This document shows, in pieces, positions 22,863 to 31,586 of a stretch of 64,000 nt of DNA; position 1 is the stretch's first letter; each line of letters starts with the position of its first letter. Below the pieces are notes generated by a model. The model had not been told where the DNA came from. It saw only the letters and a program-made list of their open reading frames with translations, and did no database searches. The stretch comes from Bradyrhizobium sp. AUGA SZCCT0283. GTDB lineage: Bacteria > Pseudomonadota > Alphaproteobacteria > Rhizobiales > Xanthobacteraceae. The stretch covers positions 41,950-105,949 of the forward strand of contig NZ_JAFCLU010000024.1 in assembly GCF_018130385.1 (NCBI RefSeq), written 5' to 3'. The position numbers and the translations under genes were made by a program.

Positions 22863-24251
22863 ATGGGGGAAAGCCACACCAGCACGCAGATATTGCGGGC
22901 CCGTACCGTTGCGGACTCGCGGTCGGCCTGGATCGCCGCCATCGCCATCCCATTGATGTTGCTGACCCCCGCCCTGTGGAATGGCTACCCACTGCTCCAG
23001 TGGGATACCGGCGGCTACCTGGCACGGTGGTATGAAGGCTATCTGGTGCCCAGCCGCTCCACCACGTTCGGCCTCTATCTGCATTTCGGCGAGGATTCGA
23101 GCTTCTGGATCAACCTCGGGATCAATGCGCTGGCGACACTGTGGATCCTGCAATTGACGCTGCGCGTGCTAGGCCAGCCGCAGCCGTTGCGGCTGTTGGC
23201 CATGAGCCTGGTGCTGGTCCTGACCACCGCGCTGCCCTGGCTTGCCAGCACGCTCCTGACCGACATTTTCGCCGGCCTGTCCGTGCTGGCGCTCTTCATC
23301 CTGGTCGCGCATGGCGAGCGGACATCGATCCTGGAAAAATGCCTGCTGTTCGGCCTCACCGCTTTCGCTGCAGCAACGCACAGCGCAACGCTCGCCGTGC
23401 TGCTCGGACTATGCTGCATCGGCTGGATCGCGCGTCCGTTTTTGCGCGGGCGGATTTCCGTTGCCGGACTGATACAGGGCAGCCTCACCCTGGTTGCGGG
23501 TGCGGCGATGTTGCTGGCGACGAATTTTGCGTTGTCGGGGCAATTGGCGTGGACGCCGGGCGGCTATGGCGTCGCCTTCGCACGGATGCTGCAGGATGGC
23601 ATCGTCGCACGCTATCTGCAGGATCATTGTCCGCAGCAAAAGCTGAAGCTTTGCCCCTATCGCGATCAGCTTCCGGCCACAGCCGACCAGTTCCTGTGGG
23701 GCAACAGCATGTTCAACACGCTCGGCCGCTTTCAGGGACTGAACGACGAGATGAGCTTTATCGTGCTGCATTCGCTCGCGGAGTATCCGGCCTGGCAGGC
23801 CAAGGCGGCACTGACAGCGACCGCGCAGCAACTGGTCCAGGCAGGAACCGGCGAAGGCACCAATGGCTGGCTGGGCCATACCTACGGCATCATCGAGCGC
23901 TTTCTTCCCGCACAGGTGAAGCCGATGCGCGCAGCGCAGCAACAGCGCTGGCATTTCGATTTCACCGCGATCAACCGGATTCACGTTCCCGTCGCGCTGG
24001 CGTCGATGCTGCTGGCCGCGATCCTGTTCGGCCTCGCCGTGCTGCGCCGGCCGTTCGACGATCTCACTTTGCTCGCCGGCACGGTCACGTTCGCCCTGCT
24101 CGGCAATGCGTTCATCTGCGCCGTGATATCAGGCCCGCATGATCGTTACGGCGCCCGCATGGCGTGGCTTGCGACCACGGTGCTGCTGATCGCGGCGATC
24201 AGGCATTTCACCGGTGACGACGCATCGCGCGATCGCTCATTGCCGGCGTGA
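22863..24251 (+). CDS. Polytopic membrane protein, possibly GT-C-like, unrecognised
   Basis: A 462-residue inner-membrane protein with about ten helices. The first periplasmic loop contains WDTGGYLARWYEGYL, an acidic loop after helix 1 as in GT-C type glycosyltransferases. A long soluble segment follows the sixth or seventh helix (LQDHCPQQKLKLCPYRDQLP, FLWGNSMFNTLGRFQGLNDE). A glycosyltransferase role is only suggested by this layout. Starts at the ATG at 22863 rather than the upstream frame. Its last 15 bp overlap the convergent hydrolase gene. Confidence 0.65.
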   Translation: MGESHTSTQILRARTVADSRSAWIAAIAIPLMLLTPALWNGYPLLQWDTGGYLARWYEGYLVPSRSTTFGLYLHFGEDSSFWINLGINALATLWILQLTLRVLGQPQPLRLLAMSLVLVLTTALPWLASTLLTDIFAGLSVLALFILVAHGERTSILEKCLLFGLTAFAAATHSATLAVLLGLCCIGWIARPFLRGRISVAGLIQGSLTLVAGAAMLLATNFALSGQLAWTPGGYGVAFARMLQDGIVARYLQDHCPQQKLKLCPYRDQLPATADQFLWGNSMFNTLGRFQGLNDEMSFIVLHSLAEYPAWQAKAALTATAQQLVQAGTGEGTNGWLGHTYGIIERFLPAQVKPMRAAQQQRWHFDFTAINRIHVPVALASMLLAAILFGLAVLRRPFDDLTLLAGTVTFALLGNAFICAVISGPHDRYGARMAWLATTVLLIAAIRHFTGDDASRDRSLPA

Positions 24252-25001
24252 CAGGAAGTCGGTGACGCCGGTCTTGTAGACCTTGTCGCCGACCGCGCGC
24301 ATGTGATCGCGGTTCGGAATGTCGAGCACCTCGGCGCCCGGAATGATTTTCCCCAATGCGGCCGCGGAGCCCGCGATTTCGTCTTTGGTGCCGACCGCGA
24401 TCAGGACCGGCACGCCGATCCCGGCGGCTTCATCCGCTGTCATCAGCCGCCGCGAACCGCGCAGGCAGGCGGCAAGCGCGCGGCGGTCGGAGCGGGTCTG
24501 GTCGGCGAAGGCGCGAAACGTCCGTCCGACCGGGTCGGTAACGTCCTCCAGTGACGGCGCTTCCAGCGCTATGACCACGTTTTCGCCGGGGCCGCCGCCC
24601 TCGATCAGCCCGATCCCGATGCCGCCGAGGATCGCCGAGCGCAGCCGGTGCGGCTGTTCGCGCGCCAATATCGCCGTCATGCGCGATCCCAGCGAATAGC
24701 CCATGATGTCGGCGCGCTCGATTCCCAGATGATCCAGCAGCGCGATGATGTCATTTGCCATGATCGCAATTTCGTAATCAGCGGAATCGTAGAGCTTTTC
24801 GGAGTCGCCGTGGCCGCGATTGTCGAGCGCGATCACGCGGCGGCCATCTTTCTTCAGATCGGAAACCCAGGTCGGATAGATCCAGTTGACGTTCTTGCTG
24901 GAGGCAAAGCCGTGCACGAGAACGATCGGATCGCCCTCGCCTTCGTCGAGATAGGCAATTTCGACAGCGCCGTTGTGAAAACTCGGCATCATCAGTTCCA
25001 T
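24237..25001 (-). CDS. Alpha/beta hydrolase
   Basis: A 254-residue alpha/beta hydrolase-fold protein. It shows the oxyanion block VLVHGFASS, strand-helix DNRGHGDSEKLYD, nucleophile elbow GYSLGSRM (Ser near residue 102), catalytic Asp in VGTKDEIAG and His in NRDHMRAVG. No signal peptide. The substrate cannot be assigned; relatives hydrolyse esters, lactones or C-C bonds. Several in-frame ATGs lie at the start (MELMM), and the Shine-Dalgarno is weak for all. The 3' end overlaps the convergent membrane-protein gene by 15 bp. Confidence 0.85.
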   Translation of the reverse strand: MELMMPSFHNGAVEIAYLDEGEGDPIVLVHGFASSKNVNWIYPTWVSDLKKDGRRVIALDNRGHGDSEKLYDSADYEIAIMANDIIALLDHLGIERADIMGYSLGSRMTAILAREQPHRLRSAILGGIGIGLIEGGGPGENVVIALEAPSLEDVTDPVGRTFRAFADQTRSDRRALAACLRGSRRLMTADEAAGIGVPVLIAVGTKDEIAGSAAALGKIIPGAEVLDIPNRDHMRAVGDKVYKTGVTDFLSRRQ

Positions 25002-25043
25002 GTTTTGGGGATCGGAATGGGCGACCTTGCAATGACAGCAAGT

Positions 25044-26198
25044 CTAGCCCTGCGCGACAGTGCCCGCCAGAGCCGGGCCGGACGGCAAGCCTGCCGCCTG
25101 CCGTCTTAATCGCCGCGCCTTCTTGCGACGCAGCCATGCTTCGGTGGCCCGCTCGGTGGTCGCCTTGATCGACGACAGAAAGCCGAACAACGCCAATAGC
25201 GCGCCGAACACCCACATCGTCAGATTGAACGTCCCGGCAGCCAGCAGCAGCGCGCCGCGGCCGAGCACCCTCAGAATCGCACGGGTCTGGCCGCCCTTGG
25301 ATTCTGCAAGCCGTGCGGCGCGCGCGACGTCCTTCGGACCTTGCGCGATGCGCAGCGTATCGAGCGCCCCGCGCGTGCCGGCCTTTTCGCCGACGCGTCC
25401 GACGTCTTTCGCGAGCCGCACCAACGCGCCGGCCTTCTCGGCGCGAAACGCCGCCTTGATCGCGCTCATGGTCTCGCCGGGCCGCAGCACCGAGCCCTTC
25501 GCGACCGCCTGCTGCAGGACGGGCGCATCGACGACCTCGCGCGCCGAGCGGCCGGCCCATCGCGTCAGCCCCTCGCCCAGCCGCCCGACCTTGCGGGCAT
25601 CCTTGACCATGGAAAGACCGGCGCGCAACGGCCCCATGCCCCCGACGGAGACGTAGGTCGCGGCGGTCACCGCGAGGCCCACGGTCGCCAGGCCCAGCAC
25701 CAGCCGGTCCGTCTCCTCGCCCGTCGCCAGGTGCTTGCCCTCGCGGACGACGTCCCTGATGTCGCCGAACACGAAGAGATCGCCGGCGACCGTGCCCGAC
25801 AGACTCGCGACGTCGTCGGCGTTGCCGGTCACCAGACCAGTGGCAAAGCGTTTGGCAAAATGCGATGCCGAACCTGCGTGAGTAACGGCATCGCTGACGC
25901 GCTTCGACAGTTCGTCGCTGATGGCAATGCCTTTATCGCGGGCAAGTTCGACGAAGCTGTTGGCGAGATCCGAATCGCCCTCCGCGAGCGCCGCCTCGAT
26001 ATGGTCGGCGACCAGCGCCTGGTTGCTCCGCAGGGCGGAATTGATCTGGATATCGGACAGCGCCGCGGGGTCGTCCTGCGCCGCCAGAATGGCGCCGGCC
26101 TCGCGGGCGTGCGGCCACAGCGCCGCGCATACCGCCACGCTGAGCGCCAAGCACCCTAACGCCGCTGCCAGAGCCGAACCGAGCCGCAACCGCCTCAT
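25044..26198 (-). CDS. Membrane protein of unknown function with long helical periplasmic domain
   Basis: A 384-residue protein I do not recognise. An N-terminal membrane anchor (about residues 8-28) is followed by an Ala-rich helical region (DIQINSALRSNQALVADHIEAALAEG, split by short turns), two hydrophobic segments in the middle (about 165-185) and near 325-350 (GALLLAAGTFNLTMWVFGALLALFGFL), and a basic C-terminal tail (RRKKARRLRRQA). Starts at the ATG at 26198. It lies 42 bp upstream of the alpha/beta hydrolase on the same strand and may be co-transcribed. Confidence 0.65.
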   Translation of the reverse strand: MRRLRLGSALAAALGCLALSVAVCAALWPHAREAGAILAAQDDPAALSDIQINSALRSNQALVADHIEAALAEGDSDLANSFVELARDKGIAISDELSKRVSDAVTHAGSASHFAKRFATGLVTGNADDVASLSGTVAGDLFVFGDIRDVVREGKHLATGEETDRLVLGLATVGLAVTAATYVSVGGMGPLRAGLSMVKDARKVGRLGEGLTRWAGRSAREVVDAPVLQQAVAKGSVLRPGETMSAIKAAFRAEKAGALVRLAKDVGRVGEKAGTRGALDTLRIAQGPKDVARAARLAESKGGQTRAILRVLGRGALLLAAGTFNLTMWVFGALLALFGFLSSIKATTERATEAWLRRKKARRLRRQAAGLPSGPALAGTVAQG

Positions 26199-26457
26199 CC
26201 AAAAAGTCCAATGTTTTCGTCTTTCTCAAGATGGTATGCCGTTTTTAAGACACAACCGCCCCGACGAAAGAAGGGCTTTTCTCCGACGACAAGATTGTGT
26301 CGAATTTGCATGAGCAAATATGCGGCGGGGACCTCCAGGAATCGCTGAAGAACGGCTCTAGGAATCATCGGCACCCCCCACTATGGTGCGCGGCATTTCG
26401 AAGCTGCCGCGTCGTGTTGATTGCGTCCGCCCATCGTTGCTATCCAAGGTGAAACTG

Positions 26458-26703
26458 ATGTCCGACCATGTCGTCCCGCATTTCCATAACGACGCCGGAG
26501 TCTCGGTAATCGAGATCGGCTCGCAGGAATTCATGTGCGTGGGCGCCAACCCGCCGTTCGACCATCCGCACGTGTTTCTCGACCTCGGCAACGACAACGA
26601 GATCATCTGCCCCTATTGCTCGACGCTATACCGCTTCGCCGCCGACCTCGCCGCGGGCGAGGCCCGCCCGCCCGAATGCGTCCTGAAGGACAAGGTCGCC
26701 TGA
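26458..26703 (+). CDS. Zinc-finger (zf-CHCC) protein, NDUFS6-like
   Basis: An 81-residue protein with the zf-CHCC pattern: FMCVGANPPFDHPHVFLDLG with Cys and His ligands, then EIICPYCSTLYRF with the CxxC pair. This is the fold of the complex I accessory subunit NDUFS6, conserved in alphaproteobacteria and mitochondria; the bacterial versions bind one Zn. The ATG at 26458 has AAGGTG upstream. The monooxygenase gene starts only 7 bp after its stop, so the two probably share a transcript. Confidence 0.88.
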   Translation: MSDHVVPHFHNDAGVSVIEIGSQEFMCVGANPPFDHPHVFLDLGNDNEIICPYCSTLYRFAADLAAGEARPPECVLKDKVA

Positions 26704-26710
26704 CCTTTCG

Positions 26711-27913
26711 GTGGCTGCCGCGCGCACCATCATCGTTGCTGGTGCCGGGATCGGGGGGCTGACGGCAGCGCTTTCGCTCGCCGCGAAAGGCTTTCGCGTC
26801 ATCGTTCTGGAGAAGGCCGAACGGCTGGAGGAAGCCGGCGCCGGCCTGCAGCTTTCGCCCAACGCCAGCCGGATCCTGGTCGACCTTGGCCTGCGATCGC
26901 GGCTTGCGCCGCGTGCCGTGACGCCCGAAGCCATCAACATCATGAGCGCGCGCGCGGGCGGCGAGATCGCCCGCCTGCCGCTTGGCGAGGCCGCCAGCCT
27001 TCGCGCCGGCGCGCCCTATTGGGTGATGCACCGCGCCGACCTGCAAGCCGCCCTGCAGGCCCAGGTCAACGACCATCCGGACATCGACCTGCGGCTCGGC
27101 TGCCAGTTCGAGGACGTGACCTCGCACGCCAGGGGGCTCACCGTGGTTCAGCGCCGCGGCAATGCGCGGCAGCAGGAGCTGGCGGTGGCGCTGGTCGGCG
27201 CCGACGGCATCTGGTCGGCGGTGCGGAACCATTTGTTCCCTGAGGTGCAACCGCAATTTTCCGGCCTGATCGCCTGGCGCGGAACTCTCGATGCGACGAC
27301 GCTGCCGCGCGAATACACCGCGCCGCGGGTACAGCTCTGGATGGGGCCGGACGCGCATCTGGTCGCCTACCCGATCTCGGCGGCGCGGCAGATCAACGTG
27401 GTCGCGATCGTGCCGGGAACCTGGAACAGGCCGGGCTGGAGCGTCCCCGGCGACGCCAACGAACTCAAGAGCGCGTTCGCCTCGCAGGACTGGCCCGCGA
27501 TGGCGCGGATGCTGATCGGCGCCGTCGACGGCTGGCGGCGATGGGCGCTGTTCACGCTGCCCGATCTCGGCGAATGGACGGACGGCGCGGTCGCGCTGCT
27601 CGGCGACGCTGCGCATGCGATGCTGCCGTTTGCCGCTCAAGGTGCGGGAATGGCGATCGAGGACGCCGCCGTGCTCGCCAAGTGCCTGAGCGAAAGCCCG
27701 GGCGACAATATCGCGGGCATCCCGGCAGCCCTGAAGCGCTATGGCCGGCAGCGGCGCGGCCGCGTGCTGCGCGTGCAGCGCGCGGCGCGGCAACAGGGGC
27801 GCATCTACCATCTCACCGGACCGCTGGCGCTGGCGCGCGACCTCGCCATCAAGGCGATGGGCCCACAGCGCATGCTGGCGCGGCAGGACTGGATTTATGA
27901 TTGGCGGGTGTGA
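26711..27913 (+). CDS. FAD-dependent monooxygenase, salicylate-hydroxylase-like
   Basis: A 400-residue class A flavoprotein monooxygenase. It shows the Rossmann FAD motif IVAGAGIGGLTAALSL (GxGxxG) near the N terminus, VMHRADLQAAL with the conserved Arg, the DG motif GADGIWSAVR (about 163) and the GD motif LLGDAAHAMLPFAAQGAGMA (about 297). It uses NAD(P)H and O2 to hydroxylate an aromatic or related substrate. GTG start; no ATG fits. Downstream of the zf-CHCC gene. The substrate is unknown. Confidence 0.88.
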   Translation: MAAARTIIVAGAGIGGLTAALSLAAKGFRVIVLEKAERLEEAGAGLQLSPNASRILVDLGLRSRLAPRAVTPEAINIMSARAGGEIARLPLGEAASLRAGAPYWVMHRADLQAALQAQVNDHPDIDLRLGCQFEDVTSHARGLTVVQRRGNARQQELAVALVGADGIWSAVRNHLFPEVQPQFSGLIAWRGTLDATTLPREYTAPRVQLWMGPDAHLVAYPISAARQINVVAIVPGTWNRPGWSVPGDANELKSAFASQDWPAMARMLIGAVDGWRRWALFTLPDLGEWTDGAVALLGDAAHAMLPFAAQGAGMAIEDAAVLAKCLSESPGDNIAGIPAALKRYGRQRRGRVLRVQRAARQQGRIYHLTGPLALARDLAIKAMGPQRMLARQDWIYDWRV

Positions 27914-27940
27914 GCTGGGAAATCCCGTAGCCCGGTTCGC

Positions 27941-28384
27941 TTAGTTTGCCGCGCGGCTGGCCTTCGAACGGCCGCCCTTGGCGGCGGGAGCCGGCGCGAT
28001 CGACGGCGGGACCGGCGCCGGCCTGGCTTCCGGTTTCGATTCCTGGCACCTGTTCTTCTGCCAGGCCTCATCGGCCAGCTTCGACTGGCCGCGCAACGCA
28101 ATGTAGTCATTGCGATAGGCCATCTCCGCCACCACGGGGCCGGCAACGCCGGTTTCGGCCTTCCTCATCAGCCCCTGCAATTCCGCGGTGCGGGCGGCAA
28201 GGCTCTTGCGCTCCGGCTCGAGCTGCTTGCAATCGTAGAGATCGTACTTGGCGGGGTCGGCGAAGGCCGGGGAAATGGCGTCGCTCATCCCGGCGCAGCC
28301 GGACAGGCTGGCTCCGAGCGCAACCAGCGCCAGCGCGGCAAGGCAGCGCTTGAATGACCGGCAGTGGGGCGGCGGTTTCGGCAT
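27941..28384 (-). CDS. Lipoprotein of unknown function
   Basis: A 147-residue lipoprotein: basic N terminus (KPPPHCRSFKR), hydrophobic core and lipobox LSGC (lipidated Cys near residue 30), followed by GMSDAISPAFADPAKYDLYDCKQ. The mature part is mainly helical (LEPERKSLAARTAELQGLMRKAE). The C terminus is Pro/Ala/Lys-rich (PEARPAPVPPSIAPAPAAKGG). The ATG at 28384 has GAAGG upstream. It lies divergently 175 bp from tRNA-Leu. Function unknown; probably sits in the inner or outer membrane. Confidence 0.8.
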   Translation of the reverse strand: MPKPPPHCRSFKRCLAALALVALGASLSGCAGMSDAISPAFADPAKYDLYDCKQLEPERKSLAARTAELQGLMRKAETGVAGPVVAEMAYRNDYIALRGQSKLADEAWQKNRCQESKPEARPAPVPPSIAPAPAAKGGRSKASRAAN

Positions 28385-28558
28385 CGGACCTTCGTTAAGC
28401 GGATAATGTTGAGATTGGCTAAAACAGGCACAAGTGTCCGCATTGAGGCTTTGCTTTGGCAGACGTGCTCGCTTAAAGCAAAGGATGCGTTGGGCCGGGG
28501 AACATGCCAATTCCACTTCTCCGGTAAACGCGCTAAGTATCTGATCTCCTGAGACTAA

Positions 28559-28645
28559 GCGGACGTGGCGGAACTGGTAGACGCAAGGGACTTAAAATCC
28601 CTCGATGGCAACGTCGTGTGGGTTCGAGTCCCACCGCCCGCACCA
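28559..28645 (+). tRNA. tRNA-Leu (anticodon UAA)
   Basis: An 87-nt class II tRNA with CCA encoded. The D arm starts TGGCGGAACTGGTAGACGC, the anticodon loop is CTTAAAA with TAA at 28593-28595, and a long variable arm (CGATGGCAACGTCG) and the T arm GTGGG-TTCGAGT-CCCAC follow. The acceptor stem is GCGGACG / CGCCCGC, which leaves one A-C mismatch at pair 5-68. It reads UUA and UUG codons. Confidence 0.95.
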
Positions 28646-28762
28646 TGCTTCGCCCTGACGGGCTTCGCGTGGCCGCCACGCCCGAGTCCGTCAGGTCGAA
28701 GGGTGTCCGGCGTCGCTTGAGCAAAGCGAAAGCGTAGACGGACTGGGGACTGGGGGATCACA

Positions 28763-29359
28763 TTGCCGCAAATCGGTCTTTTCGAAATGCGCCGGCTCGA
28801 GATGCTGAGCAACACCATCTTCGGCGTTGCCATGACGCTGCTCGCCTATGACCTGCCAAAGGCCTCCAGCTTCAAGCAAGCGCCCGACTGGCACGACCTG
28901 ATGCGCATTTATGCGCAACCAGTCATCGCGCTGATGATCAGCTTCATCGTCGCCGGCATGTTCTGGTTCAGCCATCACCGCCGGCTCGCGGTTGCCCCGG
29001 AAGGCGGCCGAGGCGTGGTGTTCCTCAATCTGTTTTTCCTGCTCTCGATCATCATCCTGCCGGTGACGAACGGACTCTACGGCGCCTACCGGCTCGACGG
29101 CGTGCTGGCTGTTCTCTACGGATTTCATCTGACCATCATCGCGGTGCTGAACGCGGTGCTATGGGTTCTTGCGCTCAGGGGCCGCAGTGATCCGCATTTA
29201 ATGGCGACAGCGCTGTTTCCGGTGTTCGTGTTCGTCCTCGGGACGACTATGGCGTTGATAGCCCCGCGAATTGCGCAGTTCGTCTGGTGCCTGGCTTTCC
29301 TGGCGCCGCTGGCGGGCTGGATCGCCGCACGCCGCGCTGGCTCGGGTGATATGAATTGA
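28763..29359 (+). CDS. TMEM175-family (DUF1211) membrane protein, possible K+ channel
   Basis: A 198-residue protein with about six membrane helices. The first helix reads RRLEMLSNTIFGVAMTLLAYDL, which matches the TMEM175/DUF1211 signature (R-x-E-x-FSD-x-x-FA-x-x-x-TLL); here the Asp of the FSD motif is Asn. Helix 2-3 region FIVAGMFWFSHHRRL is also typical. Bacterial members form tetrameric potassium channels without the usual selectivity filter. The TTG at 28763 has GGGGGAT upstream; the internal ATG at 28787 lacks one. Confidence 0.8.
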   Translation: MPQIGLFEMRRLEMLSNTIFGVAMTLLAYDLPKASSFKQAPDWHDLMRIYAQPVIALMISFIVAGMFWFSHHRRLAVAPEGGRGVVFLNLFFLLSIIILPVTNGLYGAYRLDGVLAVLYGFHLTIIAVLNAVLWVLALRGRSDPHLMATALFPVFVFVLGTTMALIAPRIAQFVWCLAFLAPLAGWIAARRAGSGDMN

Positions 29360-29434
29360 ACGCTTCTGCGACGGCGTGACCAGTGGAGGTGCTCCACCCG
29401 TAGCCCATGCCCGCATCGGCGTTTTTCTAAGAAC

Positions 29435-29451
29435 GGCGGCCGGAGGCCGCC
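29435..29451. terminator. Short GC-rich hairpin between convergent genes
   Basis: GGCGGCC-GGA-GGCCGCC, a perfect 7-bp stem located between the convergent TMEM175 and acyltransferase genes. There is no clear T-run on either strand, so termination is a guess based on position. Confidence 0.35.
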
Positions 29452-29512
29452 TATGCCTCCCCGCAAGCAGCAGAGGGACGACCGTTTCGATACGGGCGGC
29501 GACGGAATCTCA

Positions 29513-30286
29513 TCACGTCAGGGGCCGACGCGAAACCTTCGCCTCAGTCACCGTCAGCAACCGGCTCGCCTCTTCGGCAATCGTCCGCTCCATGTTTTCC
29601 TGAAACTCCTTGCGCGGCAGGCCCGGCGCGATCGGCGGGAGGAACGACAGCGTGATGGTCCCTGAATGCATCATCAGGGTCTTCTTGTCCCAGAACAGGC
29701 CGGAATTGCATGCGGCCGGCACGACTGATACGTCGAGGTTCGTGTACAGGGCGGAAATGCCGGCCGACTGGAACCTCACAGGTTCGTCGATCGTTTGGCG
29801 CGTGCCTTGCGGAAACAACAGCACCTTGCGCCCCTCGCCGACCGCGCGCCTTGCCTCATCGACCATCTGGCGCAGCGCCTGGCGGCCCGCCGACCGGTCG
29901 ACCAGGATCATCGGATATCGCTCCAGAAACCAGCCGACGAGCGGCAGCTTCCTCAACTCCTTCTTGGCAACGATGCTGGCGTCCGGAAAGATCACGCAGA
30001 GCGCCGCGGTCTCCCACAGCGATTGATGATTACAGGCGATGATGCAGGGTCCGTCGGGAACGTGCTCGCGCCCCTCGACACGATAATCCAGCCCCACCAC
30101 GTACTTCATCAGGAACATGATGCCGTTGGCCCACACCTGGGAGACCGCGCGGACCGTCGGGCTGCTCGCCTTGAACAGCGCCATGAACGGCACTGATAGC
30201 GAAATGACGAGCGTCAGGATCACCACGGCGGCATCGAATAGAATCGACCTCAGATAATGCAAACGACCGTCCCCTCGGGCCTCCAT
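29513..30286 (-). CDS. 1-acyl-sn-glycerol-3-phosphate acyltransferase (PlsC family)
   Basis: A 257-residue membrane-bound acyltransferase. An N-terminal hydrophobic helix (about 17-40) is followed by the acyltransferase motifs: ACNHQSLWETAAL (the HX4D motif in its HX4E form), the PMILVDR region with Arg, and LLFPQGTRQ (EGTR motif with Gln for Glu). It transfers a fatty acyl group to lysophosphatidate to make phosphatidate. The ATG at 30286 is preferred to the longer frame. It lies divergently 103 bp from the hydrolase gene. Altered motif residues suggest a second, specialised PlsC. Confidence 0.85.
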   Translation of the reverse strand: MEARGDGRLHYLRSILFDAAVVILTLVISLSVPFMALFKASSPTVRAVSQVWANGIMFLMKYVVGLDYRVEGREHVPDGPCIIACNHQSLWETAALCVIFPDASIVAKKELRKLPLVGWFLERYPMILVDRSAGRQALRQMVDEARRAVGEGRKVLLFPQGTRQTIDEPVRFQSAGISALYTNLDVSVVPAACNSGLFWDKKTLMMHSGTITLSFLPPIAPGLPRKEFQENMERTIAEEASRLLTVTEAKVSRRPLT

Positions 30287-30388
30287 GCGGCTTCCAATAC
30301 AGCACTTTTCCCGGGTTGCACAATTCCGCCGACCCCGCTGAAATATGCTCACCATGGATTGGCCCGATTGCCCCTCCAGGATCGCCCC

Positions 30389-31246
30389 ATGCCGGCATCA
30401 GAACAAATCACCATCGCGCCGCATCTCACCTTCGATGCCATTGCCGCCGGCACGCCCGGGGCGCCGCTGGTCCTGCTGCTGCACGGCTTTGCGGAATCGA
30501 TGCATTGCTGGCGCGCGCAGGTCGCTTGCCTCGGCGACATGGGCTATCGCGCCATTGCGCCGAGCCAGCGCGGCTATTCGCCGGGCGCCCGGCCCGATCC
30601 ACGCGAGTTTTCGCACTATTGGATCGACCGCCTGATGGACGACGCCATGGCGATCGTGGCCGCCGCTGGCTATGGCGAGGCGCGCTTTCATCTCGCCGGC
30701 CATGACTGGGGCGGCAGCATCGCCTGGGGCATCGCCGACCGCCACCACGAGCGGCTGGCCTCGCTCACCATTCTCTCGCGGCCGCATCCGAACGCGTTCA
30801 ATCGCGCGCTGATGGGCGACGGCGAGCAGGCGCAGCGTTCAAAGCACCACAAGGCGTTTCTGGAACCGGATGCTGCCGATGTCGTGCTGGCTGACGACGC
30901 CAGATGGCTGCGCCAGCGTCTGACCGCCAATGGCGTCCCTGCGGACGCGATCGAGAGGCATCTCGCCGTGCTCGGCAACAAGGATGCGATGGAAGCGGCG
31001 CTCGCCTGGTATCGTGCCCGCGGCGCGATCCGCGGGCCGCTCGGCCCGATCCGCGTGCCGACGCTTTATATCTGGGGCGATGCCGACGACACCGTCGGCC
31101 GCGCCGCCGCTGAAGGCACGGTCGATTTCATCGCCGCCCCCTATCGTTTCGAGGTGCTTCCCGGCGTCGGGCATTTCGCGGCGGATCAGGCGCCGGAACG
31201 TGTATGCGAATTAATGCTGGAACATGTCGCAGCACATCCAGCCTGA
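30389..31246 (+). CDS. Alpha/beta hydrolase, epoxide-hydrolase/haloalkane-dehalogenase-like
   Basis: A 285-residue hydrolase. LLLHGFAESMHCW holds the HGF oxyanion motif, and the nucleophile elbow LAGHDWGGSIAW has Asp (GHDWGG), typical of epoxide hydrolases and dehalogenases rather than serine esterases. LYIWGDADDTVGR carries the acid and GVGHFAADQAPERV the catalytic His. A cap domain lies between (about 130-215). The ATG at 30389 has AGGA upstream; the longer frame is not supported. Cytosolic; substrate unknown. Confidence 0.85.
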   Translation: MPASEQITIAPHLTFDAIAAGTPGAPLVLLLHGFAESMHCWRAQVACLGDMGYRAIAPSQRGYSPGARPDPREFSHYWIDRLMDDAMAIVAAAGYGEARFHLAGHDWGGSIAWGIADRHHERLASLTILSRPHPNAFNRALMGDGEQAQRSKHHKAFLEPDAADVVLADDARWLRQRLTANGVPADAIERHLAVLGNKDAMEAALAWYRARGAIRGPLGPIRVPTLYIWGDADDTVGRAAAEGTVDFIAAPYRFEVLPGVGHFAADQAPERVCELMLEHVAAHPA

Positions 31247-31586
31247 GGAACGCACTGCCGGTCAAAATGTTGTCGTGCAGCAAAATGGAGCGCTGACGAC
31301 ATGCCGAGCGAACAACATCCCGAAAAGTCGAAATCTACGGCGAGCAAGCCGGCGCGGGATCGGCGTTCCCCTTCGCCTCAACATCCGCAAATCCGCTCCC
31401 CACTGTTGAATGACGGGCTGGAACTGCTGCACGACAGCCGCTGCTGACGTCGCCGTCATTGCCTGCGACAAACGCGAAGCGTTTGCGCGCAAGGGAGCGC
31501 CAGCGACGACTTGCCCGCCGAAGCTCAAAGAGCGAAGGCGGACAGATCGCTTGCGCTTGCAATGATGGGAGGGAGCGAGAACGTCA
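31247..31586. other. Intergenic region, 340 bp, with a decayed palindrome
   Basis: No supported gene. Bases 31450-31570 look like a degenerate member of the GCAATGACG palindrome family (CGTCATTGCCTGCGACAAACG at one end, GCTTGCAATGATGGG at the other). A 48-codon frame at 31302-31448 was judged unconvincing. Confidence 0.45.

Noticed and set aside
31302..31448. 48-codon frame MPSEQHPEKSKST...
   Set aside because: The ribosome-binding site is poor, the composition is low-information, and the region looks like a decayed palindrome. Not supported without conservation data.
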